Assembly (NCBI GenBank): GCA_028752905.1
Contig: JAQNBH010000011.1
Span: 124,001-188,000 of the forward strand
From: Cladorhizidae sp. MBARI D1340-BT2
Taxonomy: Eukaryota; Porifera; Demospongiae; Poecilosclerida; Cladorhizidae
Length of the DNA: 64,000 nucleotides
Reading direction: 5' to 3'
Shown here: positions 1 to 11,099 of the stretch, piece after piece
How positions within the stretch are numbered: position 1 is the stretch's first letter
Layout of the letters: each line of letters starts with the position of its first letter
Notes under the pieces: generated by a model
What the model was told of the DNA's origin: nothing
What the model saw: only the letters and a program-made list of their open reading frames with translations
Database searches by the model: none
Made by a program: the position numbers and the translations under genes

Positions 1-195
1 TATGGCCTCCCCCCACCCACTCCACCATAACCAAGCATGAAGCAGTACAACTCATTTAGTAATATTAACTTAAGATATGTATGTCATAGTGTTTATTACA
101 GTACAAGTCATCTTACCTCATTTACTGCCATTATTATCTATCTATTTTTCTACTGCACTGCATGGGATATGATGATCCCAAGGGACTCAGCATTT

Positions 196-769
196 CCATG
201 TGTGTTTATATAGCACATTAATATTCACCATGTGTGTATGTCAGTGTTTATATAGCACATTAATATTCACCATATAGCACATTAATATTCACCATGTGTG
301 CATGTCAGTGTCAGTGTTTATATATATAGCACATAAATATTCACCATATAGCACATTAATATTCATCATGTGTGCATGTCAGTGTTTATATAGCACATTA
401 ATATTCACCATGTGTGTATATATAACACATTAATATTCACCATGTGTGCATGTCAGTGTTTATATAGTACATTAATATTCACCATGTGTGCATGTCAGTG
501 TTTATATAGCACATTAATATTCACCATGTGTGCATGTCAGTGTTTATATAGCACATTAATATTCACCATGTGTGCATGTCAGTGTTTATATAGCACATTA
601 ATATTCACCATGTGTGCATGTCAGTGTTTATATAGCACATTAATATTCACCATGTGTGCATGTCAGTGTTTATATAGGACATTAATATTCACCATGTGTG
701 TATGTCAGTGTTTATATAGCATATTAATATTCACCATCATTATGTGTATGTCAGCGTTTATATAGCACA
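196..769. repeat. 42-bp minisatellite
   Basis: Tandem units of 42 bp, about 13 copies. Each contains CATGTGTGCATGTCAGTG followed by TTTATATAGCAC and ATTAATATTCAC. The first units are ragged and partly truncated; units from about 410 to 715 are nearly identical. Because 42 is a multiple of three, one frame stays open and reads as a 14-residue repeat. There is nothing gene-like about it, so I treat it as non-coding. Confidence 0.95.
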
Positions 770-1349
770 ACTGCTATCTTTCTTTGGTAATTGCACTAGG
801 TGCAGTGGTCTAGCATTTTTAATTATTACCATGTGTCATTGTGTTCTTGGATGTCAAATTTTTCTTTGGTGGAAACCCCCCCCCAAAAATAACGTATTGG
901 CAGCGAGAACAAGCATACTTAGAGAATATAATATAGTACAAACCACCAAAGCCAGGAGCAATTTCCTTGTTCAGTTACAGGTTCCTCTACCCAGGAGGGT
1001 GGACTCGACAGTTAAGGTATTTAGAAACCCAACCCATCGTTGTACCCTGAGGGTGGACTCGGGAAGTGCTTTTATTGTGTCCTGGAGGGTGGACTCTTAA
1101 ATCCCATTTCTCGAGATGTCTAACCATACGTTGCAACCACCGTCAGAAAATCAGAGGGCACTACAGCAGCTAGCACGCCATGTCTTCTAAATAAATATTA
1201 GTCCCAGCAAAGGTTTGATCAAGTTGCTGGTACAGCTGCTACAAAATTGAGACCACTCATCCCAAATTGGAACACAGTACCTAGCTAGTTTCTTCTCTAG
1301 AATATCCCTACGGTTCTTGCTTTACCTCTTATCAAAGCAAACTTTTTTG
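770..1349. other. unassigned sequence with three GAGGGTGGACTC motifs
   Basis: No gene recognised. The motif GAGGGTGGACTC occurs three times between about 995 and 1096, spaced about 45–55 bp. At 1118–1182 the sequence resembles, in reverse complement, a stretch just upstream of the HMG-CoA synthase gene (about 15897–15975), which suggests a dispersed repeat. The right edge may belong to the LINE that follows. Confidence 0.5.
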
Positions 1350-2083
1350 TGGGGCGAAGATGTTCCCGCTCAACTACCTAAATGGTTTTCTGCTGAACTT
1401 TGTCACCAATGCAAATGTTTGAAAATACTATGAAGAATATTTAACAGAAAGCAAAATCCACTCAAGAAAGTTAAGCTGAGAGTAGCAGAGGAAGCCTTTT
1501 GTGTAGCATCACAGACGGCTAAGGCCCACTACGAAACCAACCTAATAACGACCTTCTCAAATGCAGATAGCTCAGGTATTTTCAAATATATCAGTCACAT
1601 CCAGAAGGGTGGTGCCATTCCATCAACAGTATTCCTTGGCTCTATTATTGCTACATCAGACTCCGAAAGTTAGACTCTATTCAACAACTACTTCTGCACA
1701 GTCTACACAAAAAGCTCGTATACATTGCCTTCCTCAGTGGAAATGTCAGAGAAGTTGATTACACTGTCATCAATGGATATTACAGAATCAGATTTAGTCA
1801 AAGTCCTGATGTCACTTGATACCAGTAAATCAATGGGACTAGACAGTCTGACGGGATTGGTCCGAAAGTTTTTAAGCTATGTGCTTTACCTCTTTGTGAG
1901 CCTCTACGGCACCTTTTCGTAAAGAGCCTAACAAAGCATAGAATTCCTGCAGAATGGCGCATACACAGAATAACTCAAATACACAAGGCATAGAATTACA
2001 GACCAATATCCCTCCTCAGCTCAACATCCAAAGTGCTTGAGCGCATTATATATAATAAATGCATAGAGTTCTTGTAGCCATTA

Positions 2084-2624
2084 ATGTCCACTGCACAGTT
2101 TGGATTCCTTAGTGGACGTTCTACCCTGCAGCAACTCCTAGTGTTCTACAGCAATATACACGAGTCTATAAGTTCATGCTTGCAATCTGATGTAATCTTT
2201 CTAGACTTCTCTAAGGCATTTTACAGTGTTCCCCACAATGAACTCCTCAACAAGCTCAGATGCATGGGTGTGTGTGGTGATTTATGGTTGTGGTTTCAGG
2301 GATATCTGATTGGGAGACAGCAATGTGTATGTCTGGGGAGTAGCCGCTCTGAACTGTTACCTGTGATCTCGGGGGGTCCCCCAGGGCAGTATTTTGGGCC
2401 TTCTTCTGTTTTTGGTCTATATTAATGACCTTCCACCATCCCCTCTTACCTCCCAACTACTATTATACGCTGACGATGGAAAGTGTGTGAAACACATCAA
2501 GAGTGTATCAGACCACCTCCTACTACAAGATGGCATAGACAGTATGGGGGGAGTGGAGCAGGAAGTGGAAACTGACCCTCTAAGTGGAAAAGTGTGTACA
2601 CCTGCGATTCAGCTCAAAGGATAA
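2084..2624 (+). pseudogene. LINE reverse transcriptase core, frameshifted
   Basis: Visible RT blocks are QFGFLSGRST, FLDFSKAFYSVPH (first catalytic Asp), a degraded SGGPPGQ block, then after a frameshift near 2393 LLFLVYINDLP and LLLYADDGK (the catalytic YADD at about 2463–2474). Earlier parts lie in other frames, so the protein cannot be made. The gene ran on to the part of the LINE that now lies beyond 13364. In an active LINE this enzyme copies the element's RNA at a nicked target. Confidence 0.85.
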
Positions 2625-2674
2625 CATTATGAATACAACTTACATCCTCAATGAACCTGTGAAGAAAGAACACA

Positions 2675-2679
2675 AGGAC
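2675..2679. repeat. left target-site duplication (AGGAC) of LTR element
   Basis: Five bases directly before the TGTTAG start of the first LTR. The right flank at 13365–13369 is AGGAT. Joining the flanks restores LINE coding sequence through CACAAGGATCTTGG, so the left copy has most likely mutated T to C. Confidence 0.75.
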
Positions 2680-3110
2680 TGTTAGGGTCTAGCCACCAAC
2701 GGAAGGTAAGCTATCCTAAACTAATCGAGTCGAAATTCAAGTTAAAGAAACTATTATTAAATTCATATATAGATATATATAATATTGCTCAATGTTCACA
2801 GATCAAAAGTTACAGTCACTAGCTAAATCTATAACCAGTAAACAACAGACAGAACTTAACTCATAAGAAACATGACTTACAGAATACAGAACTCAATCTC
2901 TACTACCAAAGGTCAACCCTCCTTGCCACGAGGTCTCACTCAACCAACAATACCAAATAAGGGCAACACAGACAGTCACTCGGTTCAAACGGTCCAATCA
3001 AGCTATATACATACAAACATACTAAGCTACACATAGGTCTTTATTGTTGGTGTCGGCAATTGACACCAATTAGCAATTTATTTGGTTGTCTGTCAGGGAA
3101 GTTCCTGACA
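2680..3110 (-). repeat. LTR 1 (3' LTR in element orientation)
   Basis: 431 bp, starting TGTTAGGGTC and ending TTCCTGACA (TG...CA ends). It differs from LTR 3 by about a dozen substitutions and one 1-bp indel, about 3 percent by eye. Diagnostic bases include GGGTCT near the start, CAACCCTCC near 2914 and TATATACATA near 3010. Confidence 0.93.
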
Positions 3111-4468
3111 CCTCCCCCAACTTTCCATGTTCGAAGTCGTTCCAGGCTTGTCGTGATAAGCCGTCAGCATTGTCGTTTTCTTTTCCACTACGATATTCGA
3201 CATTAAAATCCAACTGCCGTAAAGTATCCATCCATCGTGCTACTCTACTGGATGTTGAATCCTTGTTTGCTAAAAACTTGAGTGCTCGATGGTCGGTTAC
3301 AACTGTAAAATGTCGTCCAAGTAGATAGGGGGAAAAATGCTTGCATGCGGCGACTACGGCTAATCTTCCTTTTCCATTGCTGAATAGTTCCTCTCTCTAG
3401 GGAGCAACTTCCTAGAAAAATAAGCGACGGCGTGGTCGACATGCAGTGTCTCTTTGACAACACAGCACCAATTCCACGGTCTGACGCATCGGTATGTAGC
3501 TTCATGTAGTCGGGTGGCACTAGCACAGGTGATCTTGTTAATGCCAATTTCAGTTCATTGAAGGCCTGTTGGCATTCCGTTGTCCAGATGACCCTCTCTG
3601 ATGACATGTTCTTGGTCAGATCAGAAAGAGGCGCTGCAATACCACTGAAGTTTGGTATATATCGGCGATAATATCCTGCTAAACCAAGGAAACTTCGTAC
3701 ATCCTTTTTTGTGATTGGCCGACGAAACTCTGTTACTGCCAAAACCTTGGCTGCTTGGGGGTTGATTTTCCCAGCACCAACACGATGTCTTAAGAAATCG
3801 ACGACGTCCTTCCCAAACTCACATTTGGGCAACTGTAGCTTGAGTCCTGCTTTCTGTAGGCACTCCAGTACACATCGCAGATGTCCGAGGTGTTCGTCCC
3901 AACTGTGGCTGAAAATGCATATGTCGTCAATATAGCATCGCGTAAAATTGTAACAGTTTCTCAACACCACATCCATCAGCCGCTGGAATGTAGCCGGTGC
4001 ATTCCTCAACCCGAAGGGCATCACAAGGAATTGAAATTTTCCCCATTCTGATGTGAATGCAGTCTTTTCACGATGTTCTTCCACCAGGGGTACTTGATAA
4101 TACACCTTTGCAAGGTCCAGGGTGGAGAAAACTGACGACGAAGCCATCTTTTCAAGAATGACCTCCACCCTGGGCATAGTATATGGGTCGGGTACAGTTA
4201 CGGCATTCAGCCGACGATAGTCTACAACTAGCCGAAGCTTTCCATCCTTTTTAGGTACTCCAAACATGGGAGCTTCCCATGGTGATGTCGATGGCTCGAT
4301 AAGCTTCTGTTCTTCTAACAGTTGGAGCTCTTGTCGAAAGTTCTCTTCATGGGCTGGAGGACATCTGTAGCTATGCAGGTGAATTGGCAGAGCCTCATTT
4401 GTTACGATGTTGTGTTTGACTAGGGTTGTTCGCCCTATCCCTCCAGTCATGCCAAATTCTTCCTTCAA
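3075..4468 (-). pseudogene. reverse transcriptase–RNase H, copy 1 (frameshifted)
   Basis: An open stretch of 407 codons (4468 to 3245) carries a gypsy-type RT. Visible blocks are a VPKKDGKLRLVVDYRRLN block (about residues 71–88), LDLA with the first catalytic Asp (about 118), MPFGLRNAP (about 150–158) and the active-site YIDD (about 179–182). It opens in a TTG context because the upstream pol frame shifts near 4468. RNase H begins with TDASDRGIGAVL but is then broken by at least two frameshifts (around 3400–3480). Its distal part, readable in another frame, runs through the polypurine tract and stops inside the LTR at about 3075. RT lies downstream of integrase, opposite to ordinary gypsy elements. 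Confidence 0.9.
3111..3126 (-). other. polypurine tract of the LTR element, copy 1
   Basis: Directly beside the LTR, the plus strand reads CCTCCCCCAACTTTCC. On the element's strand this is the purine-rich GGAAAGTTGGGGGAGG ending at the LTR, the expected primer position for plus-strand DNA synthesis. The same sequence lies at 8238–8253 in copy 2. Confidence 0.75.
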
Positions 4469-4559
4469 GTAGTTTGTTTACTTCTGTAGTGTGAATTGGA
4501 TCAATTGTTGTCTCCAGGGTGTTAACTGGTGAATGTGATTGTGAATGATACTCAGGCAA

Positions 4560-5657
4560 TTAATCTCCAAGTTCCTCCTCTATTTGAATGGTCATGATGT
4601 TGGCCGTTGGCTCTATCCAGAGCTTCATTGCTTCTACATGTACGACTCGGTGTTGTTTGTGCCTATCCGGCATGTCGACCATATATGTAACAGGTGAGAT
4701 TTGTCCTATGACACAATAAGGACCCTTCCATCGATCCATTAATTTCTCTGACCTTTTTCCAGTAACATTTGGTGCGAAGACTAAGACCTTGTCATCAATC
4801 TTGAAACTCCTTGCCTTGGCTTTGCGATCATGGTGTTCCTTGGAGTATCGCTTAGCCTTCTTTTGATTATCCATCGCCACTTCCCTCATCTCTGAGAGCA
4901 TAGTTCTGAGGTGATTTAGCCACTCGGCTGCGTCTCTGGGAGTCTTAGTGGTGGGAACCCACTGCTGTCTTAACACGTCCATTGGCCCATGGGCATGTTT
5001 TCCAAACAAAAGTTCAAAGGGGGAATATCCTGTGGCTTCCGACGGTGCCTCCCTACAAGCAAAGAGTAGATAGGGAAGGTAGGTATCCCAGTCCTTGTTC
5101 TCTGCTTCACTTTTTCGGAGCATCTGTACCAGTGTATGGTGAAACCTCTCAAGACAGCCATTAGACTGCGGTCTATATGGTGCTGTCCGGACATGGTTGA
5201 TTCCCAAAAATTTGTAGATTTCCTTCATTGACGAAACAAAATTTGAACCATTATCGGTCAATATCTCAGTTGGTATGGACAACCTAGCAAATATCGAAAG
5301 TATAGCTTCTGCTACATTCACTGAGGTCGTCGTTCGTAGGAGTATTGCCTCTGGGTATCTCGTTGCTAGGTCTATATACGTGAGAATGAACCTATTCTTT
5401 GACTTGGTCATCGGCAGGGGACCCACCACATCGAGGGCAACCCTGTGAAACGGTTCTGTGATGAGAGGTGTTGTCTGCATTGGTGCCTTTTGCTGTGTTC
5501 GTTTCGACATCTTCTGACACCTCTCACATGACCGACAATATTTCTTAATGTCGCTTGACATCCTTGGCCAATAAAAATTCTTCAGTATTTTATACTTGGT
5601 CCTTTTGTAACCAACATGACCAGCCATTGGTTTTGCATGGGCTAGATCCATGAGCAA
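4560..5657 (-). pseudogene. integrase, copy 1
   Basis: 365 codons. The zinc-binding HHCC region has H7 and H14 with cysteines at about 41, 44 and 47. The catalytic triad is present: D76 (VALDVVGPL), D135 (LTDNGSNF) and E170 (SNGCLERFH), with 34 residues between the last two. A GPY/F module (RWKGPY, about residues 299–304) precedes the end. It is in the same frame as the 100-codon segment upstream, separated only by a TAA at 5670–5672. It ends at a TAA (4560–4562), after which the same frame stays open to about 4469, so that stop also looks like a mutation within one pol frame. Function in the family: inserts element DNA into the host genome. Confidence 0.92.
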
Positions 5658-5669
5658 TTTCCGCCGATT

Positions 5670-5972
5670 TTATGGTACGACAATTTGTGTATACTTATGG
5701 TGTTCTTGGTCTGTCGTCTCACGAAATAAAATTCCTGATTTCACCAAAAACTCAGATTCTAGCTCTTTGATAGCCTTCCAGCACTCGGTGAGAGTGGAGT
5801 CGCTCCTCTGATCTGCTGCTAGTTTGTCAGCATCGGCAGTTGAATTTTCTTCCTTGCTGGTCACATCTTCTGATAAGTTGGTCTGAGGGAAGTCGCAACT
5901 TTCTCCAATTACCTCCAACAGAGGGGATGCCTCCAACCCTTCTTCTGTCTGTTGTTTGTCAAATCTTCTCAT
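5670..5972 (-). pseudogene. pol segment between protease and integrase, copy 1
   Basis: 100 codons, acidic and low in motifs, ending LVKSGILFR... and QIVVP, which is typical of the sequence just before the integrase zinc finger. Its ATG (5970–5972) overlaps the end of the gag–protease frame (stop at 5959–5961) by 14 bp. Pol would therefore need a +1/-2 frameshift or reinitiation in the overlap. The TAA at 5670–5672 interrupts it in frame with integrase. Confidence 0.75.
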
Positions 5973-7431
5973 CTTCTAGCTCGATTCTTTTGGTTTGAGC
6001 TTGGGTAGACACTTGGTAAACTGTTCGAATACCTTCTGCTTCCATCAGGATTTTCTTAAACCGAGGACAATTTCGTCCAAGGATCATGTCGATGTTGGCC
6101 TTATCATCAACTACTGCTTCAGTAGCTATTTCCATTCCGAAGAGAGATACCTTCAATGGTGTTATCGGTAGGTCTACTCCTTCTCCTCGGAATCCAACGA
6201 CTCTCTGTCTGGGTGCATCTTCATTCGGTTGAGGTACAAGCTTACTCCAGACAACGTTCACCGACGCACAATTGTCCACCATGATGCGAACTGTTTGTCC
6301 ATCTATTGTTCCCATGCAATAACATGCATCACTATCATTGGTCTGCACACAATGTACAGATTTCTCTGGGCACTCCTTGCTCATATGCCCCCACTTCTTG
6401 CAATGAAAGCACATAGCCCCTTTTTCGTTGTCGAAGTATTTTGAGAGTTTATGTTTTCTGGTCGGGGAATATTTTCCGGATTTGTCTCGATCACTTGGAG
6501 GACCCGACTTCTCTTGGTCAGCCGACGACTCCAATTTCATTTGGGCTGAATGAGTTAGTTGAGTCTTCCAGCTGTCCTCGACTTCCCATCCCTTGTAATC
6601 GTTCGACCGGCCACCCTGCTCCGTCCTGCGGGCTGTGTTGTGGAGGTGTTCGTCGGCCAGTTTCATTGCTTCAATCAGGCTTCTTGGGCTTCTCTCTCTG
6701 GTCCATGACACTAGCCATCTTGGCATAATGTTATACATTTTCTCCAGCATCACCAAGTCCAGCATCTGTTCCCTGGTGTTGCATTCTGATGTCCACCTTT
6801 CTCCCCACCTTAACATTCGCTTGCCACAGAGGAGCCACGATTCTTCTCTACTTCTGGTCATTTCATCGATCTTCCGTCGATATGTATCTTGTGTTACATG
6901 ATACTGTTCGAGTAGAGCTAGCTTCACTTGGTCGAAGTCTTTTTTTACTCTGCTGTCCAGCATCGTAAAAACTCGCCGGGCTGTGTTGCTCAGCACTGGT
7001 ACGAGATGTGCCGTCCATCTACTTGGTGACACATCAAAGTTCTCCATATGGTCTTGGAAAGATGTCAGAAATTCTGCTATGTCCTCCTCAGTAAAGGTAC
7101 AAAACTTGGGTACCTTGTCAGAACTTGCCATCTCCGTTGTCGACTCTCTTGACATGTCCAGTGCTGATGTTTCAAGTTTTTTTAACCTCTTGTCACGTTT
7201 CTTGTCGTTCTTTTGCATCCGGAGAAGGATGGCTTTCAAGGTGATTGTGTCGATTTCTTCTTCTGAGTCCGACTCACTTTCACTCTCGGATTCCTCTCCG
7301 TTTTGCATTTCAGGCTGTTTGTCGCTTAGTGCAGGGTCGAATGATCGGTCCTCACCTTCAGTTTCGGGTGTGGATTCACCACCTCCCCTCTTTTCTTGTG
7401 GTTTCTTTTTTCCCTTGGCATGAGTAGCCAT
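5959..7431 (-). CDS. Gag–protease polyprotein, copy 1
   Basis: 490 codons and uninterrupted. The N-terminus is basic, then very acidic (Glu/Ser run about residues 45–59), followed by a charged helix. The capsid-like region (about 105–265) includes an EKMYNIMPRWLVSW block and a following helix that resemble the SCAN fold, which is thought to descend from Gmr1-like gag. A CCHC zinc knuckle lies at 341–354 (CFHCKKWGHMSKEC). The retropepsin-like part has VDNCAS at 385–390, where family members have D-S/T-G, and ILG at 450–452. The N-C replacement suggests the protease is inactive. The start is the first ATG after a repeat-rich leader. Role: forms particles, binds RNA. Confidence 0.88.
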   Translation of the reverse strand: MATHAKGKKKPQEKRGGGESTPETEGEDRSFDPALSDKQPEMQNGEESESESESDSEEEIDTITLKAILLRMQKNDKKRDKRLKKLETSALDMSRESTTEMASSDKVPKFCTFTEEDIAEFLTSFQDHMENFDVSPSRWTAHLVPVLSNTARRVFTMLDSRVKKDFDQVKLALLEQYHVTQDTYRRKIDEMTRSREESWLLCGKRMLRWGERWTSECNTREQMLDLVMLEKMYNIMPRWLVSWTRERSPRSLIEAMKLADEHLHNTARRTEQGGRSNDYKGWEVEDSWKTQLTHSAQMKLESSADQEKSGPPSDRDKSGKYSPTRKHKLSKYFDNEKGAMCFHCKKWGHMSKECPEKSVHCVQTNDSDACYCMGTIDGQTVRIMVDNCASVNVVWSKLVPQPNEDAPRQRVVGFRGEGVDLPITPLKVSLFGMEIATEAVVDDKANIDMILGRNCPRFKKILMEAEGIRTVYQVSTQAQTKRIELEDEKI

Positions 7432-7439
7432 TTTGGTTG

Positions 7440-7805
7440 AATTCTCGATGCGAGAGACGGACGAATAAACAAACTCTTCAACTAGGATGATTTCTCGATG
7501 CGATGAACGATTACGACTTCGCGACGAGATGAACGATAGACGATTATGAATTTCGAAGAGATGAACGATTGACGATTACGAGTTCTCGAAGAGATGAACG
7601 ATTCAATCAGTTGATAATACAAAACAAACGATACTGCAATCCAGTTAGCTATCCCTAGACTTTAGTATCAACTAATCTTGCCAACAACGACTTTTTTGTG
7701 GCAAACTGACTGACAACACAAGCTCTTAGCTAAAGGTCAGGGAAATACACTCTCCCTCTAATCAAACGATGACGATAGGGTCGAATCAAAAACGCTGCCA
7801 CCAGA
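7440..7805 (-). other. 5' leader of LTR element, copy 1, with direct repeats
   Basis: Untranslated leader between the 5' LTR (7806–8237) and the gag start. Imperfect repeats of GAGATGAACGATT, with CGATTACGA and TTCGAAGAG-type blocks, fill about 7485–7605. The equivalent in copy 2 is 12567–12932. The leader may carry packaging or promoter functions, but the sequence does not show which. Confidence 0.6.
7793..7803 (-). other. tRNA primer-binding site, copy 1
   Basis: On the element's strand TGGTGGCAGCG begins 2 nt after the 5' LTR. It is complementary to a tRNA 3' end CGCTGCCACCA. From memory this matches animal tRNA-Leu(AAG). The match is 11 nt. The same site in copy 2 is at 12920–12930. Confidence 0.7.
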
Positions 7806-8237
7806 TGTTAGAGTCTAGCCACCAACGGAAGGTAAGCTATCCTAAACTAATCGAGTCGAAATTCAAGTTAAAGAAACTATTATTAAATTCATATATAGAG
7901 ATACATAATATTGCTCAATGTTCACAGATCAAAAGTTACAGTCACTAGCTAAATCTATAACCAGTAAACAACAGACAGAACTTAACTCAAAAGAAACATG
8001 ACTTACGGAATACAGAACTCAATCTCTCACTACCAAAGGTCAACTTTCCTTGCCACGAGGTCTCACTCAACCAACAATACCAAATAAGGGCAACACAGAC
8101 AGTCACTCGGTTCAAACGGTCCAATCAAGCTATATACATACAAACATACTAAGCTACACATAGGTCTTTATTGTTGGTGTCGGCAATTGACACCAATTAG
8201 CAATTTATTTGGTTGTCTGTCAGGGAAGTTCCTGACA
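7806..8237 (-). repeat. LTR 2 (middle, recombinant LTR)
   Basis: 432 bp. From its start to at least 8046 it carries LTR 3-type bases (GAGTCT, GAGATACAT, CAAAAG, TTACGG, CTCACTACC, CAACTTTCC). From 8137 to the end it carries LTR 1-type bases (TATATACATA, ATAGGTC, GTTGGTG, AGCAATTTA). This is the product expected from crossing-over between the two original LTRs. Confidence 0.93.
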
Positions 8238-9595
8238 CCTCCCCCAACTTTCCATGTTCGAAGTCGTTCCAGGCTTGTCGTGATAAGCCGTCAGCATTGT
8301 CGTTTTCTTTTCCACTACGATATTCGACATTAAAATCCAACTGCCGTAAAGTATCCATCCATCGTGCTACTCTACTGGATGTTGAATCCTTGTTTGCTAA
8401 AAACTTGAGTGCTCGATGGTCGGTTACAACTGTAAAATGTCGTCCAAGTAGATAGGGGGAAAAATGCTTGCATGCGGCGACTACGGCTAATCTTCCTTTT
8501 CCATTGCTGAATAGTTCCTCTCTCTAGGGAGCAACTTCCTAGAAAAATAAGCGACGGCGTGGTCGACATGCAGTGTCTCTTTGACAACACAGCACCAATT
8601 CCACGGTCTGACGCATCGGTATGTAGCTTCATGTAGTCGGGTGGCACTAGCACAGGTGATCTTGTTAATGCCAATTTCAGTTCATTGAAGGCCTGTTGGC
8701 ATTCCGTTGTCCAGATGACCCTCTCTGATGACATGTTCTTGGTCAGATCAGAAAGAGGCGCTGCAATACCACTGAAGTTTGGTATATATCGGCGATAATA
8801 TCCTGCTAAACCAAGGAAACTTCGTACATCCTTTTTTGTGATTGGCCGACGAAACTCTGTTACTGCCAAAACCTTGGCTGCTTGGGGGTTGATTTTCCCA
8901 GCACCAACACGATGTCTTAAGAAATCGACGACGTCCTTCCCAAACTCACATTTGGGCAACTGTAGCTTGAGTCCTGCTTTCTGTAGGCACTCCAGTACAC
9001 ATCGCAGATGTCCGAGGTGTTCGTCCCAACTGTGGCTGAAAATGCATATGTCGTCAATATAGCATCGCGTAAAATTGTAACAGTTTCTCAACACCACATC
9101 CATCAGCCGCTGGAATGTAGCCGGTGCATTCCTCAACCCGAAGGGCATCACAAGGAATTGAAATTTTCCCCATTCTGATGTGAATGCAGTCTTTTCACGA
9201 TGTTCTTCCACCAGGGGTACTTGATAATACACCTTTGCAAGGTCCAGGGTGGAGAAAACTGACGACGAAGCCATCTTTTCAAGAATGACCTCCACCCTGG
9301 GCATAGTATATGGGTCGGGTACAGTTACGGCATTCAGCCGACGATAGTCTACAACTAGCCGAAGCTTTCCATCCTTTTTAGGTACTCCAAACATGGGAGC
9401 TTCCCATGGTGATGTCGATGGCTCGATAAGCTTCTGTTCTTCTAACAGTTGGAGCTCTTGTCGAAAGTTCTCTTCATGGGCTGGAGGACATCTGTAGCTA
9501 TGCAGGTGAATTGGCAGAGCCTCATTTGTTACGATGTTGTGTTTGACTAGGGTTGTTCGCCCTATCCCTCCAGTCATGCCAAATTCTTCCTTCAA
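8202..9595 (-). pseudogene. reverse transcriptase–RNase H, copy 2
   Basis: Same as copy 1 (3075–4468), 5127 bp away. The 407-codon stretch 9595–8372 is identical in translation, with YIDD, the same TTG-context opening and the same RNase H frameshifts. Sharing every lesion shows that the damage preceded the duplication. Confidence 0.9.
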
Positions 9596-9686
9596 GTAGT
9601 TTGTTTACTTCTGTAGTGTGAATTGGATCAATTGTTGTCTCCAGGGTGTTAACTGGTGAATGTGATTGTGAATGATACTCAGGCAA

Positions 9687-10784
9687 TTAATCTCCAAGTT
9701 CCTCCTCTATTTGAATGGTCATGATGTTGGCCGTTGGCTCTATCCAGAGCTTCATTGCTTCTACATGTACGACTCGGTGTTGTTTGTGCCTATCCGGCAT
9801 GTCGACCATATATGTAACAGGTGAGATTTGTCCTATGACACAATAAGGACCCTTCCATCGATCCATTAATTTCTCTGACCTTTTTCCAGTAACATTTGGT
9901 GCGAAGACTAAGACCTTGTCATCAATCTTGAAACTCCTTGCCTTGGCTTTGCGATCATGGTGTTCCTTGGAGTATCGCTTAGCCTTCTTTTGATTATCCA
10001 TCGCCACTTCCCTCATCTCTGAGAGCATAGTTCTGAGGTGATTTAGCCACTCGGCTGCGTCTCTGGGAGTCTTAGTGGTGGGAACCCACTGCTGTCTTAA
10101 CACGTCCATTGGCCCATGGGCATGTTTTCCAAACAAAAGTTCAAAGGGGGAATATCCTGTGGCTTCCGACGGTGCCTCCCTACAAGCAAAGAGTAGATAG
10201 GGAAGGTAGGTATCCCAGTCCTTGTTCTCTGCTTCACTTTTTCGGAGCATCTGTACCAGTGTATGGTGAAACCTCTCAAGACAGCCATTAGACTGCGGTC
10301 TATATGGTGCTGTCCGGACATGGTTGATTCCCAAAAATTTGTAGATTTCCTTCATTGACGAAACAAAATTTGAACCATTATCGGTCAATATCTCAGTTGG
10401 TATGGACAACCTAGCAAATATCGAAAGTATAGCTTCTGCTACATTCACTGAGGTCGTCGTTCGTAGGAGTATTGCCTCTGGGTATCTCGTTGCTAGGTCT
10501 ATATACGTGAGAATGAACCTATTCTTTGACTTGGTCATCGGCAGGGGACCCACCACATCGAGGGCAACCCTGTGAAACGGTTCTGTGATGAGAGGTGTTG
10601 TCTGCATTGGTGCCTTTTGCTGTGTTCGTTTCGACATCTTCTGACACCTCTCACATGACCGACAATATTTCTTAATGTCGCTTGACATCCTTGGCCAATA
10701 AAAATTCTTCAGTATTTTATACTTGGTCCTTTTGTAACCAACATGACCAGCCATTGGTTTTGCATGGGCTAGATCCATGAGCAA
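9687..10784 (-). pseudogene. integrase, copy 2
   Basis: Identical in translation to copy 1 (4560–5657), with an intact D76, D135, E170 triad, a GPY/F module, and the same flanking TAA codons at 10797–10799 and 9687–9689. Confidence 0.92.
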
Positions 10785-10796
10785 TTTCCGCCGATT

Positions 10797-11099
10797 TTAT
10801 GGTACGACAATTTGTGTATACTTATGGTGTTCTTGGTCTGTCGTCTCACGAAATAAAATTCCTGATTTCACCAAAAACTCAGATTCTAGCTCTTTGATAG
10901 CCTTCCAGCACTCGGTGAGAGTGGAGTCGCTCCTCTGATCTGCTGCTAGTTTGTCAGCATCGGCAGTTGAATTTTCTTCCTTGCTGGTCACATCTTCTGA
11001 TAAGTTGGTCTGAGGGAAGTCGCAACTTTCTCCAATTACCTCCAACAGAGGGGATGCCTCCAACCCTTCTTCTGTCTGTTGTTTGTCAAATCTTCTCAT
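10797..11099 (-). pseudogene. pol segment between protease and integrase, copy 2
   Basis: Identical to 5670–5972. It overlaps the gag–protease end by 14 bp and is closed by the same in-frame TAA. Confidence 0.75.

Larger units (their letters stand above)
1350..2679 (+). mobile_element. LINE (non-LTR retrotransposon), left part
   Basis: Degenerate coding sequence on the plus strand, in several frames. It covers the linker upstream of the reverse transcriptase (readable from about 1385, with a NNYFC-like motif near 1690) and then the RT core. The element stops at 2679, where an LTR retrotransposon is inserted. Its reading frame resumes at 13365: the residues EHKD at the left edge continue as DLGVI at the right edge. 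The RT style (YINDLP, YADD) fits the CR1/L2/Jockey group, but the clade is not decided here. The 5' boundary is uncertain, and I see no intact endonuclease domain. Confidence 0.8.
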